Shown here: positions 25,461 to 33,832 of the stretch, one piece after another
How the letters are laid out: each line of letters begins with the position of its first letter
Numbering within the stretch: the stretch's first letter is position 1
Assembly: GCA_934130215.1 (NCBI GenBank)
Contig: CAKOXR010000002.1
Span: 1-50,038 of the forward strand
Length of the DNA: 50,038 nucleotides
From: an uncultured Bacilli bacterium
GTDB lineage: Bacteria > Bacillota_I > Bacilli_A > RF39 > UBA660
Reading direction: 5' to 3'
Program-made: the position numbers and the translations under genes
Notes under the pieces: model-generated
What the model was told of the DNA's origin: nothing
Database searches by the model: none
The model's input: only the letters and a program-made list of their open reading frames with translations

Positions 25461-25489
25461 AAAAAAAATTACCTTTTTAGTAATTTTTT
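25461..25489 (-). terminator. Intrinsic terminator of prs
   Basis: On the minus strand the stem AAATTAC / GTAATTT with a 7-base loop is followed by a T-run (25461-25468 read in complement). The left arm is formed by the last codons of prs. Confidence 0.65.
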
Positions 25490-26554
25490 TTGAACTTCTT
25501 TAAAAGAATCAGGATCTCCTTGTAAAAGAGGAGTTATAGAATTATTATTACTTAATTGATTTATAATTTTAGCAATAAATATAGAACAATCAACATCTTT
25601 ATACCAAACAGAATTTTTAATATCTTTTGAAACATAAGTTAAATTAGTAGTATAAACACGATTAAAAGATTTATTTTCATATTCTTTATCAAATACTTCT
25701 TTACCATTACAAAAAAGTCCAAATGTAGAAGCTAAATAAATATTTCTTGCTCCCCTTCTTTTTAATTCTGTTGCAACATCAAGCATAGATTCACCAGAAG
25801 CAATCATATCATCTACTACAATACAATCTTTATCTTTAACATCTTTACCTAAATATTCATGAGCAATAACAGGATTCTTCCCATTTATAACTTTAGTTAA
25901 ATCCCTTCTTTTATGAAATATACCAACATCTACTTTTAACATATCAGCATAATATCTTGCTCTATTAAAAGCACCAGTATCTGGACTTATAATAATAGTA
26001 TTCTCATAATATATTTGTTCATTTTTTAATATTGCATTTATTATATTAACTGTTGGAAAAAAATTCTCAAATGCCATTAAAGGAACCACATTTTGAATAT
26101 TTTCATCATGAACATCAAATGTAACAATACATTTAACCCCTAAATTTTCAAGTTCTTTTAAAGCAATAGCACAATCCAAAGATTCTCTTCCTTTTCTTCT
26201 ATGTTGTCTTGAAGCATATAAAAGTGGCATTATAACAGTAATACTATCAGCATGTCCTCTAATTGCAGATATAACTCTTTTAACATCTTCTAAATGATCA
26301 TCAGGTGATTTATGATTCTCATAACCATACATTTTATATGTTATACTATGATTTCCTATATCTGTCATAATATAAACATTTTTTCCTCTAATTGTATTTA
26401 ATAATTTAACCTTTCCTTCACCATTACTAAATCTTATTTCTTCTGTTTCAACTAAATAATCTTGATTATAATTATTTAATTCTTTTAAATAATTATTAGT
26501 TTTTAAAGCAATTTCTTTAATAGATTCAAGTGCTACAATACTAATCTTACTCAT
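25469..26554 (-). CDS. prs: Divergent ribose-phosphate pyrophosphokinase (PRPP synthetase)
   Basis: A 361-residue PRPP synthetase-like protein (ribose 5-phosphate + ATP to PRPP + AMP), about 45 residues longer than the usual form. The ATP-binding segment reads YASRQHRRKGRESLD, where class I enzymes have YARQDRKxRxREPI. The phosphoribosyl-binding loop reads IVVDDMIASGESM instead of VDDxxDTAGT. The flexible region after TFDVHDENIQ also diverges. The two tandem phosphoribosyltransferase-like domains are intact and the core Asp residues are present. It is either the organism's main Prs or a paralogue with altered kinetics. The ribosome-binding site is AGGAGG before ATG 26554. Confidence 0.85.
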   Translation of the reverse strand: MSKISIVALESIKEIALKTNNYLKELNNYNQDYLVETEEIRFSNGEGKVKLLNTIRGKNVYIMTDIGNHSITYKMYGYENHKSPDDHLEDVKRVISAIRGHADSITVIMPLLYASRQHRRKGRESLDCAIALKELENLGVKCIVTFDVHDENIQNVVPLMAFENFFPTVNIINAILKNEQIYYENTIIISPDTGAFNRARYYADMLKVDVGIFHKRRDLTKVINGKNPVIAHEYLGKDVKDKDCIVVDDMIASGESMLDVATELKRRGARNIYLASTFGLFCNGKEVFDKEYENKSFNRVYTTNLTYVSKDIKNSVWYKDVDCSIFIAKIINQLSNNNSITPLLQGDPDSFKEVQKKLLKR

Positions 26555-26606
26555 ACAACCTCCTACTATATATAGTATATCATATTTGGTTATGAGAATA
26601 AATATT

Positions 26607-27047
26607 TTAATTATTAATAAAATCTTTTAATATTTGTTCAATTATAAAACATATTTTTTTCTTACTATCAACTCTATTTTCTAAAGCATTTAAAGTAATT
26701 GTTTTTTTAGTATTATTTAAACTATTATAAATACATATATATATTGTTCCATAATTATTTAATTCTCCAGTAACACCAATACCATAAGTAGAGCCTGAAA
26801 ATCTACATATTGCTTTAGCCATCTCAATAGAACATTCAACACTATAAACAGAATATTTATCAATCACTTCTTTAGATACACCCATTTTAATTTTAAAGTC
26901 ATCTGAATATGTAATAGCACTATACTTTAAAACCTTAGATGCTCCTTTTATATTAGTTATTTCATTTACAATAAATCCACCTGTACAAGATTCCATAGTA
27001 GAAATAGTTTCATTTCTTAAAGTTAATTCATTAACAATTTCTTTCAT
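26607..27047 (-). CDS. pncC: CinA C-terminal domain protein (nicotinamide-nucleotide amidase type)
   Basis: A 146-residue stand-alone CinA C-terminal (PncC) domain. It begins TMESCTGGFIVNEITNIKGASKV, matching the family TAESCTGG...PGAS signature, and later has GIGVTGE, where most members read GxTGIAGP. PncC deamidates NMN to nicotinate mononucleotide; the altered end of the TG motif makes activity less certain. There is no N-terminal molybdopterin-binding domain. It is the last gene of a minus-strand run from 29723; its ATG shares a base with the stop of the DUF2207-like gene. Confidence 0.82.
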   Translation of the reverse strand: MKEIVNELTLRNETISTMESCTGGFIVNEITNIKGASKVLKYSAITYSDDFKIKMGVSKEVIDKYSVYSVECSIEMAKAICRFSGSTYGIGVTGELNNYGTIYICIYNSLNNTKKTITLNALENRVDSKKKICFIIEQILKDFINN

Positions 27048-28048
27048 TAATCCTCCTTATGACCAGACTTAATAATTTGATTTTTAATTTTAAATAAAAT
27101 TTCTGTCAATTCAATATCATCACCATCAAACCAAAACAAATTTTGATTATATTTTTTTAAAAATCTTACCCATTTAAAAGTATGATTAAAAGCATAAGCA
27201 TAAGAAAATGTATTAATTAAGAATTTTGGATCTTTTTTTAATAAAATTTTAATATCTTCTTTATTTAAATTATTTAAATAATTATTAAACTTTTCCGCTT
27301 CATTTTTTAAATTAATACCAGTTTTAGTCTTTGGTGTTAACGATTTTAATGTATTAATTATTATAATAGTAGATATATGACCTATTATAAAAATACCTTT
27401 ACTATTTGTATTAGTTAAACTTATATAATAAAAAGGAAATCCTAAAATGACCATTAATAAAAGAATCAATATTTTAGATCTTATACTATTTTTACTTGTA
27501 TAAACTCTAACTAAAGATATAAAAGATATCCACATTATTATAGTAATAATAGATTTTTTTAATATATTAAATGGTAAATTAATATTAATTATAACAAAAA
27601 TAATAAATGTAAATATAACTAAACTATTATTTAAAAAAAGTTCTTCTTTTTGATTAATTTCATTTCTTAATTTTTTATTATCAATAGAATGTACAATATC
27701 ACTAATATCTTTATATAAATTTATATGAAGATCATTTACTTTAACAGAATTTCCCTTTTTAAATAATGATTTATACATAAGAGCTTCCGATTCATTACTT
27801 TCTCGATATTTTTTTATTTTTATAATTTTTTCTTTATTTATTTTTATATATCCTTTTTGTGCTAAATTAATTATTATTGAAGTTAAATCTCTATCATTAA
27901 CAAGAGAACTATAATAATATTTAAGTTCCCAAGGATTTAAATTAGGAATACATTTCTTTTCAATTTTATTTCTTTTCGTTTTATATAATTGTTCAATAAA
28001 TATACTACATAAAGTAAATAAAATAATTATTATTAAATTATTTAACAT
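27047..28048 (-). CDS. DUF2207-like membrane protein, lacking the N-terminal extracellular domain
   Basis: A 333-residue protein with a single N-terminal hydrophobic segment and a cluster of four to five more helices at about 140-235. The cytoplasmic segments LNPWELKYYYSSLVNDRDLTS with LAQKGYIKI, and near the C-terminus NTFSYAYAFNHTFKWVRFL, resemble the end portion of DUF2207 proteins. The large extracellular N-terminal part of full-length members is missing. Function unknown. It overlaps the rsmF-type gene upstream (11 bp) and abuts the CinA gene. Confidence 0.68.
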   Translation of the reverse strand: MLNNLIIIILFTLCSIFIEQLYKTKRNKIEKKCIPNLNPWELKYYYSSLVNDRDLTSIIINLAQKGYIKINKEKIIKIKKYRESNESEALMYKSLFKKGNSVKVNDLHINLYKDISDIVHSIDNKKLRNEINQKEELFLNNSLVIFTFIIFVIININLPFNILKKSIITIIMWISFISLVRVYTSKNSIRSKILILLLMVILGFPFYYISLTNTNSKGIFIIGHISTIIIINTLKSLTPKTKTGINLKNEAEKFNNYLNNLNKEDIKILLKKDPKFLINTFSYAYAFNHTFKWVRFLKKYNQNLFWFDGDDIELTEILFKIKNQIIKSGHKED

Positions 28049-29351
28049 TTCTTAACCCTTTCGGATAATGGTTTTTAAGTTTACCATTAACTGCTTTAAA
28101 AAAACCTAATGGATATTCATTAACTATGATAACACCATATCCATTTGGACATTCATAATTAATTTCTTCACCCCTTAAATATTTTAAAACTCTTTCATCG
28201 TTTATATCTAAAATACATTTATTTTTAAAATGTTTACCATAAGCCATACATAAATAATGATTTGGTAAAAAATAATTATTTTTTACTTCCCCAATTTGTA
28301 CACCTGACGAAATAACATTTATATTATTTGGAACTTCTCCTCCTAATGTAAAAACTTTATTATTCATTATGTATATATCAAGTTTAATATCTAAATTTTT
28401 TAAAAATTCATCTATTATTCTTTCTTTAATAGGTTTTTTATTTTCTCTTATATCAGCATATTTTGAAACTTTATTTTTATTTTGCATAAGAGCCATAAAT
28501 TGACCTTCTCCTTTTGATATATGGGGATAAAATCTTCTTGAATATTGAGCAGGTTCTAATCCTTTAACAGTATATTTATCAATATTTTTTAATTTTTTTA
28601 ACTCATAATTATAATTTTTACAAAACCACTCTACAATATCTTCATTTTCTTCTTTTTCATAAGTACAAGTAGAATATAATATAAATCCATCTGTTTTAAC
28701 CATATTATAAGCATTACTTAAAATATCTTTTTGTCTTTTAGAACATAATTTAATATTATCAATACTATAATTTTTAATAGCTTCATAATTTTTTCTAAAC
28801 ATTCCTTCTGAAGAACATGGAGCATCAATTATAACTAAATCAAAATACCCTTTATAAACTTTACTTAATTGTTCACATGAAGCATTTGTAACAATAACAT
28901 TATTTAATCCCATTCTCTCTATATTACTATATAAAATATCCGCTCTTTTTTTATCATATTCATTAGATACTAAAAAACCTTTTTTTAATAATTGTGCAAC
29001 TTGAATACTTTTACCACCAGGTGAACTACATAAATCTAATACTTTATAATCTTCTTTTATATTAATAGAATTTATAGGCATACAAGCACCTGGATCTTGA
29101 CTATAAAAAAGTCCAGCATGATGATAAGGATGATTTCCAATTTTTACATTTTCTTCTAAATAAAAACTATTATCTGAGTAAGGTATTTTTTTTATTTTAT
29201 AAGGAAATATTTTTTTAAATTCTTTAGTACTTATTTTTGTTGTATTAACATTTATACCTTTTACACTATCTTTATCAAGTTCTTCTAAAAATTTATCATA
29301 AAAAGGTATAATTTTATTCATTTTTTTATCAAATTCCTCTGGAATTTTCAT
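28038..29351 (-). CDS. rsmF: rRNA cytosine-C5 methyltransferase, RsmF/NOL1-NOP2-Sun family
   Basis: A 437-residue RNA m5C methyltransferase using S-adenosylmethionine. The SAM-binding motif LDLCSSPGGKS lies at 105-115. Two catalytic cysteines are present: Cys179 in DAPCSSEGMFRK and Cys229 in STCTYEKEENED. The DAPCSSEGMFR form and the added C-terminal PUA-like domain (about 300-437, ending PLGFFKAVNGKLKNHYPK) point to RsmF rather than RsmB. The likely target is 16S rRNA. ATG 29351 has a weak ribosome-binding site (GGATGG) and lies 9 bp after the upstream gene. Confidence 0.9.
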   Translation of the reverse strand: MKIPEEFDKKMNKIIPFYDKFLEELDKDSVKGINVNTTKISTKEFKKIFPYKIKKIPYSDNSFYLEENVKIGNHPYHHAGLFYSQDPGACMPINSINIKEDYKVLDLCSSPGGKSIQVAQLLKKGFLVSNEYDKKRADILYSNIERMGLNNVIVTNASCEQLSKVYKGYFDLVIIDAPCSSEGMFRKNYEAIKNYSIDNIKLCSKRQKDILSNAYNMVKTDGFILYSTCTYEKEENEDIVEWFCKNYNYELKKLKNIDKYTVKGLEPAQYSRRFYPHISKGEGQFMALMQNKNKVSKYADIRENKKPIKERIIDEFLKNLDIKLDIYIMNNKVFTLGGEVPNNINVISSGVQIGEVKNNYFLPNHYLCMAYGKHFKNKCILDINDERVLKYLRGEEINYECPNGYGVIIVNEYPLGFFKAVNGKLKNHYPKGLRNVK

Positions 29352-29360
29352 ATAACCATC

Positions 29361-29723
29361 CTATTTTAATTTTTGTTCTAATACCTTTTCTATATTATCA
29401 ATTTTTTCATTATATTTTTTTATTTTTTTATTATTAATAAAATAATCATATAATGATATTTCTTTATTTAAAAACAATTCATAATTTGAACTATCTAATA
29501 AATTAACACTCAATCTAATTTCACTTAATTTTACTTCATATTCTCTGGTATTCTCTATTTTATCGGTAACCTCAAATTTATTAACATCATTTTGTAAATC
29601 ATTAATTTTATTATTTAAATTATTTATATCTAATTTTTTATTTGAATTCCTAAAAAATAAAGATAATGAACACAATATTAAAATTAAACCAAATAAAATA
29701 ATATAAAAATTTTTTCTTTTCAA
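29361..29723 (-). CDS. Hypothetical single-pass membrane protein with coiled coil
   Basis: A 120-residue protein: a basic N-terminus, a transmembrane segment at about 6-24, then a Leu/Asn-rich heptad-like region that suggests a coiled coil outside the cell. No family recognised. TTG 29723 is preferred, because GAGG lies eight bases upstream; GTG 29732 is within the ribosome-binding site. An extended -10 TGATACAAT lies at 29742-29750 on this strand and could be the promoter of the run down to 26607. Confidence 0.65.
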   Translation of the reverse strand: MKRKNFYIILFGLILILCSLSLFFRNSNKKLDINNLNNKINDLQNDVNKFEVTDKIENTREYEVKLSEIRLSVNLLDSSNYELFLNKEISLYDYFINNKKIKKYNEKIDNIEKVLEQKLK

Positions 29724-29774
29724 TTTAAACACCTCTTAATAATTGTATCATTTTTTTATATAAAAATAAAGGTT

Positions 29775-29792
29775 TATAGGTTAATACCTATA
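29775..29792. promoter_or_regulatory. 18-bp palindrome before cotJAB
   Basis: TATAGGT-TAAT-ACCTATA, a perfect 7-bp-arm inverted repeat, lies 42 bp upstream of the cotJAB start in an otherwise AT-rich spacer. It partly overlaps TATACAAT (29789-29796), which resembles the -10 region of sporulation sigma-E promoters (CATACAnT). No convincing -35 is placed at the right distance. An operator or a chance palindrome are both possible. Confidence 0.4.
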
Positions 29793-29833
29793 CAATATTA
29801 GATAAATAAACTATTATATTTTGGGAGGAAAAA

Positions 29834-30238
29834 ATGAATTATTATAATTATATCCCTAATACAGGGAATATGAACTGTCAAGTTCAAAATACAAATCTTT
29901 ATGATCCTTATCAAGGATTTATCAGAGGTAATATGTTTAAAAATATATATGACCCATATAAATTAAATAATCCTTATAATATTAATCCCGTTAATGAACA
30001 AGCAAAAATGTTAACTACTATTGATGCTTTAAATTTTGCTATGATAGATTTAAATTTATATTTAGATATTTATCCTAATTCAAGAGAATATATTGATTTA
30101 TTTAATAAATATCGTCAAGAAAAAAATAATTTAGTTAAGGAATATGAAAATAGATATGGTCCTTTAACAATAGATAGTGATGCAAATAATACATATCCTT
30201 GGGCATGGGATAAATTTCCATGGCCTTGGCAAAATTAA
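29834..30238 (+). CDS. cotJAB: Spore coat protein CotJA-CotJB fusion
   Basis: A 134-residue protein combining two spore coat genes that are separate in B. subtilis. Residues about 20-45 (LYDPYQGFIRGNMFKNIYDPYK) match CotJA. Residues about 58-134 match CotJB: LTTIDALNFAMIDLNLYLDIYPN, then the C-terminal PWAWDKFPWPWQN. Fusion is supported by continuous reading with no internal stop or frameshift. CotJA is needed in B. subtilis for placing CotJC in the inner coat. A GGGAGGAAAA ribosome-binding site precedes ATG 29834; cotJC follows after 9 bp. Confidence 0.88.
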   Translation: MNYYNYIPNTGNMNCQVQNTNLYDPYQGFIRGNMFKNIYDPYKLNNPYNINPVNEQAKMLTTIDALNFAMIDLNLYLDIYPNSREYIDLFNKYRQEKNNLVKEYENRYGPLTIDSDANNTYPWAWDKFPWPWQN

Positions 30239-30247
30239 GGAGGTAAT

Positions 30248-30802
30248 ATGTTAAAATATGTTAAAAAACTTGAATATCCAATAAATATTAAAAATAAAGA
30301 TTTGAAAATGGCGAAAACATTACTTGCTCAATTAGGTGGTCCTGACGGTGAAATTGGGGCAGCTATGAGATATTTTTGTCAAAAATTTACAATGCCTGAT
30401 GAAAGAGGTTCTGCTTTATTAAATGATATTGCAACAGAAGAACTAGCACATGTTGAAATGATTGCTACTATGGTTTATCAATTAATGAATGGAGCTACTT
30501 TAGAGGAATTAGAAACTTTTGGTTTACAAGGATATTATACACAACATAATAGAGGAATATATCCTGTTGATGCAAATGGTGTTCCATATACAGCATCTTA
30601 TATAGAATCATCTGGAAATTATATTGTTGATTTACAAAGTGATATGGCTGCTGAAGAAAGAGCAAGAGCAACTTATGAAAACTTAATGAACGAAACAAAT
30701 GATCCTGATTTATTAGGTCCTTTATCATTTTTGAGACAAAGAGAAGTTGTTCATTATAATAGATTTAAAGAATTACTACATTTTTATAAAAATGGTCAAT
30801 AA
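30248..30802 (+). CDS. cotJC: Spore coat manganese catalase-like protein CotJC
   Basis: A 184-residue ferritin-like di-manganese catalase of the spore coat type. The metal-site residues are present: Glu35 in GGPDGEIGAAMRYF, Glu64/65 with His68 in EELAHVEM, Glu136/137 in AAEERARATYE and His169 in VVHYNRF. The likely job is removing peroxide at the spore surface. It follows cotJAB after 9 bp with an AAGGAGG ribosome-binding site and ends in the terminator at 30791-30815; expression in the mother cell late in sporulation is inferred from homology. Confidence 0.93.
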   Translation: MLKYVKKLEYPINIKNKDLKMAKTLLAQLGGPDGEIGAAMRYFCQKFTMPDERGSALLNDIATEELAHVEMIATMVYQLMNGATLEELETFGLQGYYTQHNRGIYPVDANGVPYTASYIESSGNYIVDLQSDMAAEERARATYENLMNETNDPDLLGPLSFLRQREVVHYNRFKELLHFYKNGQ

Positions 30803-30815
30803 TTGATCATTTTTT
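30791..30815 (+). terminator. Intrinsic terminator of the cotJ operon
   Basis: Stem AATGGTCAA / TTGATCATT (one G-U pair), loop TAA, then TTTTT. The cotJC stop codon is within the loop region. Confidence 0.7.
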
Positions 30816-30840
30816 GCATATCATTTAACCAGGAGGTAAA

Positions 30841-31788
30841 ATGAAAAAACTAGGGATAATTTATGGTGGTCAATCATATGAACATGAAATATCAATAAAA
30901 TCAAAAAATTCTATTATTAATAATATTAAAAAATATGAAATTCATGAAATTTATATAGATAAAAAAGGTATTTGGTATGAAAATAATAAAAAAATTGAAA
31001 ATATAATTAATTATTTAAAAAATTTTGATATTATATTTCCTATTATTCATGGTAATATAGGGGAAGATGGTAAATTACAAGGTTTATTTGAGACCTTTAA
31101 TATTAATTATGTTGGTTCAAATACTATAAGTAGTGCTATTTCAATGGATAAAGGCTTTTGTAAAATAATAATGGATAAATATAATATAAAACAAGTACCA
31201 TATTTAATTATAGATAAAAAATATAAAATCAAAGAAATAATTAATACTTTTTCTTATCCTATAATTATTAAACCAGCTAATGGTGGCTCAAGTATTGGTA
31301 TATCAGTTGCTTATAATTTAAGTCAATTAATTAAAGCTTTAAATAAAGCATTTAAATATGATAAAAAAATAATAGTTGAAAAATTTATAAAAGCAAGGGA
31401 ACTAGAAATAGGTCTTATTGATAATAATGGAATTATAACATCTAGTATAGGAGAAATAATAAATAATGGTTTTTATGATTATGAATCTAAATATAACAAA
31501 AAAACAGAAATTTTAATAAATCCTACTTTAAATAAAGAAATAATTTTAAAAATAAAAGAAACAGCTCGAAAAGTATATAAAATACTAGAAGTAAATTCTT
31601 ATGCAAGATGTGATTTTTTATATGACGAAGAAAATAATCAATTATATTTTAATGAAATTAATACAATTCCAGGTTTTACTGAATCAAGTATGTTTCCAAA
31701 ATTATTCATAAATAAAGGTTATACATATGATGAATTATTAAATATAATTATTAAAAATAGTCAAAAAAAGAAGCCTACTTTTTCTTAG
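30841..31788 (+). CDS. ddl: D-alanine--D-alanine ligase
   Basis: A 315-residue ATP-grasp enzyme that joins two D-Ala for peptidoglycan precursors. It has the N-terminal GIIYGGQSYEHEISIKS (YGGxSxEHExS motif with the catalytic Glu), the ATP-binding KPANGGSSIGIS near 146-157 and the metal-binding FNEINTIPGFTESSM near residues 272-286. The ribosome-binding site CAGGAGG is strong. It stands alone behind the cotJ terminator and converges on typA, overlapping its 3' end by 14 bp. Confidence 0.95.
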   Translation: MKKLGIIYGGQSYEHEISIKSKNSIINNIKKYEIHEIYIDKKGIWYENNKKIENIINYLKNFDIIFPIIHGNIGEDGKLQGLFETFNINYVGSNTISSAISMDKGFCKIIMDKYNIKQVPYLIIDKKYKIKEIINTFSYPIIIKPANGGSSIGISVAYNLSQLIKALNKAFKYDKKIIVEKFIKARELEIGLIDNNGIITSSIGEIINNGFYDYESKYNKKTEILINPTLNKEIILKIKETARKVYKILEVNSYARCDFLYDEENNQLYFNEINTIPGFTESSMFPKLFINKGYTYDELLNIIIKNSQKKKPTFS

Positions 31789-33589
31789 CATCTTCTTTTT
31801 TTCTTGCTTCTGTATTTAAAATTCTTTTTCTCATTCTTATATTATGAGGTGTTACTTCTACAAATTCATCAAAATTAATATAATCTAAAGCATATTCTAG
31901 TGTAATAGGTCTAGGTCTTTTTAATACAACTGTATGATCTTTAGATGATGATCTTGTATTTGTTAAATTTTTTCCTTTAACAACATTAACTGCTAAATCA
32001 TTATCTCTATTACATTCACCAACAATCATTCCTTCATATACTTCAACACCAGGTTCAATAAACATAACACCACGGTCTTCAAGTTGACCTAAAGCATATG
32101 ATGTTGATTTACCGTTTTCCATTGAAACAAGAACACCAAGAGCTCTTTCACCAACTTCAACTGCTTCTACTTTTGCATATTCTTTAAATGTATGATTCAT
32201 AATTCCATAACCTTTAGTTAAAGTCATAAAATCAGTTGAAAATCCAATTAATCCTCTTGAAGGTATTGTATATGTTAATCTTACTAATCCATTATAATTA
32301 GACATATTTTCCATATTTCCACCACGATTGGCAAGTTCTTCAATTACATTACCAACACATGATTCATTAACTTCAATTTGTAGTTCTTCATAAGGTTCGC
32401 ATTTTACACCATCAATTTCTTTAATAATAACTACTGGTTTAGAAACTTGAACCTCGAATCCTTCTCTTCTCATATTTTCAATTAAAATACCTAAATGTAA
32501 CTCTCCTCTACCTGAAACAATCCAGCTTTCTGCATCATTAGTTTCAACTTTTAAAGATACATCTTTTTCAGTTCCTTTTATTAATCTTTCTTCAATTTTT
32601 CGTGCTGTTAATAATTTTCCATCTAATCCTGCCATAGGACTTGTATTTACACCAATAGTTATTTGCATAGTTGGTTCATCAATTCTAAGTTTAGGTAAAG
32701 CTTCTTCATACCCTACAGAACAAACTGTTTCTCCTACTTCTATATCAGGTAATCCTGAAATAGCAACTATTTCACCAGCTTCACAACTATTGATTTCAAC
32801 TTTTTTTAATCCTTTAAAACCAAATAATTTAGCAATTCTAAATTGTTTTTTACTTCCATCTAATCTTACACAAGAAACCATTTCTCCAACTTTAATAGTT
32901 CCTCTTTTAACTAAACCTATTCCAATTCTTCCAACATAATCATTATAATCTATTAATGCAGGTTGAAATTGAAAACCACCATCTAAACTAACTTTAGGAT
33001 CTGGTACTGTTTTAATAACAGCATCAAGAATAGGTTCCATTGTTGGTTTTTGATTTTCAAGTCCAATTTCATAACTACTAGTTCCATTAATAGCGGATGC
33101 ATAAATAACTGGGAATTCTAATTGATCAATATCAGCTCCTAATTCAATAAATAAATCAAGTACTTCATCAACAACTTCTTTAGGTCTAGCAGTTGGTTTA
33201 TCAATTTTATTAACTACTACAACAGGTGTAACACCGGCATTTAATGCTTTTTTTAATACAAATCTAGTTTGTGGCATTGTTCCTTCATATGCATCAACAA
33301 CTAAAATAACACCATCAACCATATTCATAATTCTCTCAACTTCACCACCAAAGTCAGCATGTCCTGGAGTATCTAAGATATTAATTGTATAACCTTTATA
33401 TTCAATTGATGTTGTTTTTGCAAGAATTGTAATACCTCTTTCTCTTTCAATATCATTTGAATCCATTACTCTATCTTGAATTTCTTCATTTGCTCTAAAA
33501 GTATTAGCAGATGCAAGTAATTTATCAACTAATGTAGTTTTACCATGGTCAACATGGGCAATTATAGCAATATTTTTTATTTTTTTCAT
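31775..33589 (-). CDS. typA: Ribosome-associated GTPase TypA/BipA
   Basis: A 604-residue translational GTPase. The G motifs are AHVDHGKT near the start, DTPGHADFG and NKIDKP, followed by domain II, EF-G-like domains III and V, and the BipA-specific C-terminal domain (GLIGFSTDFMTLTKGYG, then VTPHNIRMRK). TypA works in 50S assembly and stress or cold adaptation. ATG 33589 is preferred, because GAGGG lies six bases before it; ATG 33595 would leave none. The promoter at 33617-33644 is strong. Confidence 0.97.
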   Translation of the reverse strand: MKKIKNIAIIAHVDHGKTTLVDKLLASANTFRANEEIQDRVMDSNDIERERGITILAKTTSIEYKGYTINILDTPGHADFGGEVERIMNMVDGVILVVDAYEGTMPQTRFVLKKALNAGVTPVVVVNKIDKPTARPKEVVDEVLDLFIELGADIDQLEFPVIYASAINGTSSYEIGLENQKPTMEPILDAVIKTVPDPKVSLDGGFQFQPALIDYNDYVGRIGIGLVKRGTIKVGEMVSCVRLDGSKKQFRIAKLFGFKGLKKVEINSCEAGEIVAISGLPDIEVGETVCSVGYEEALPKLRIDEPTMQITIGVNTSPMAGLDGKLLTARKIEERLIKGTEKDVSLKVETNDAESWIVSGRGELHLGILIENMRREGFEVQVSKPVVIIKEIDGVKCEPYEELQIEVNESCVGNVIEELANRGGNMENMSNYNGLVRLTYTIPSRGLIGFSTDFMTLTKGYGIMNHTFKEYAKVEAVEVGERALGVLVSMENGKSTSYALGQLEDRGVMFIEPGVEVYEGMIVGECNRDNDLAVNVVKGKNLTNTRSSSKDHTVVLKRPRPITLEYALDYINFDEFVEVTPHNIRMRKRILNTEARKKEDAKKK

Positions 33590-33616
33590 ACTCATCCCTC
33601 TTTTTAGTACTTTGGT

Positions 33617-33644
33617 ATTATAGCACATTTTTAACACTTGTCAA
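33617..33644 (-). promoter_or_regulatory. Strong promoter of typA
   Basis: Minus-strand consensus -35 TTGACA (33639-33644), 16-base spacer, and extended -10 TGC-TATAAT (-10 at 33617-33622). Both hexamers are perfect, so this is among the strongest sigma-A promoters in the window. Confidence 0.85.
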
Positions 33645-33673
33645 ACTGTTTTTTTTATACTTTTTTAATTTTT

Positions 33674-33720
33674 ATTAAAATTTTCAATTATTTTATTTTA
33701 GTATCTTTAATTTCATTGAA
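33674..33720 (+). repeat. Left 47-bp direct repeat flanking the restriction-modification genes
   Basis: This 47-bp stretch (ATTAAAATTTTCAATTA at its start, ATTTCATTGAA at its end) recurs in the same orientation at 35856-35902 with only three mismatches. The two copies bracket the restriction-modification pair. Such flanking repeats are a mark of gain or loss of the unit by recombination or insertion. Confidence 0.65.
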
Positions 33721-33832
33721 GATATTATTTTTGTTCTTTTTAAGTATTATACTTTTTTATATTATTATTCAATATTAAAAAAATCAAAATTTTATAATTA
33801 ACAAAATAAATTAATATAAGATATCACAAATA

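Noticed and set aside
30495..30728. A minus-strand frame inside cotJC
   Set aside because: It is an antisense shadow of a well-conserved gene, with His/Gln/Leu-biased composition and no start signals.
31763..31803. Terminator between ddl and typA
   Set aside because: A long AAAAAGAAG/CTTCTTTTT pairing exists, but its loop is 18 bases and it is within both coding ends, so I do not list it as a feature.
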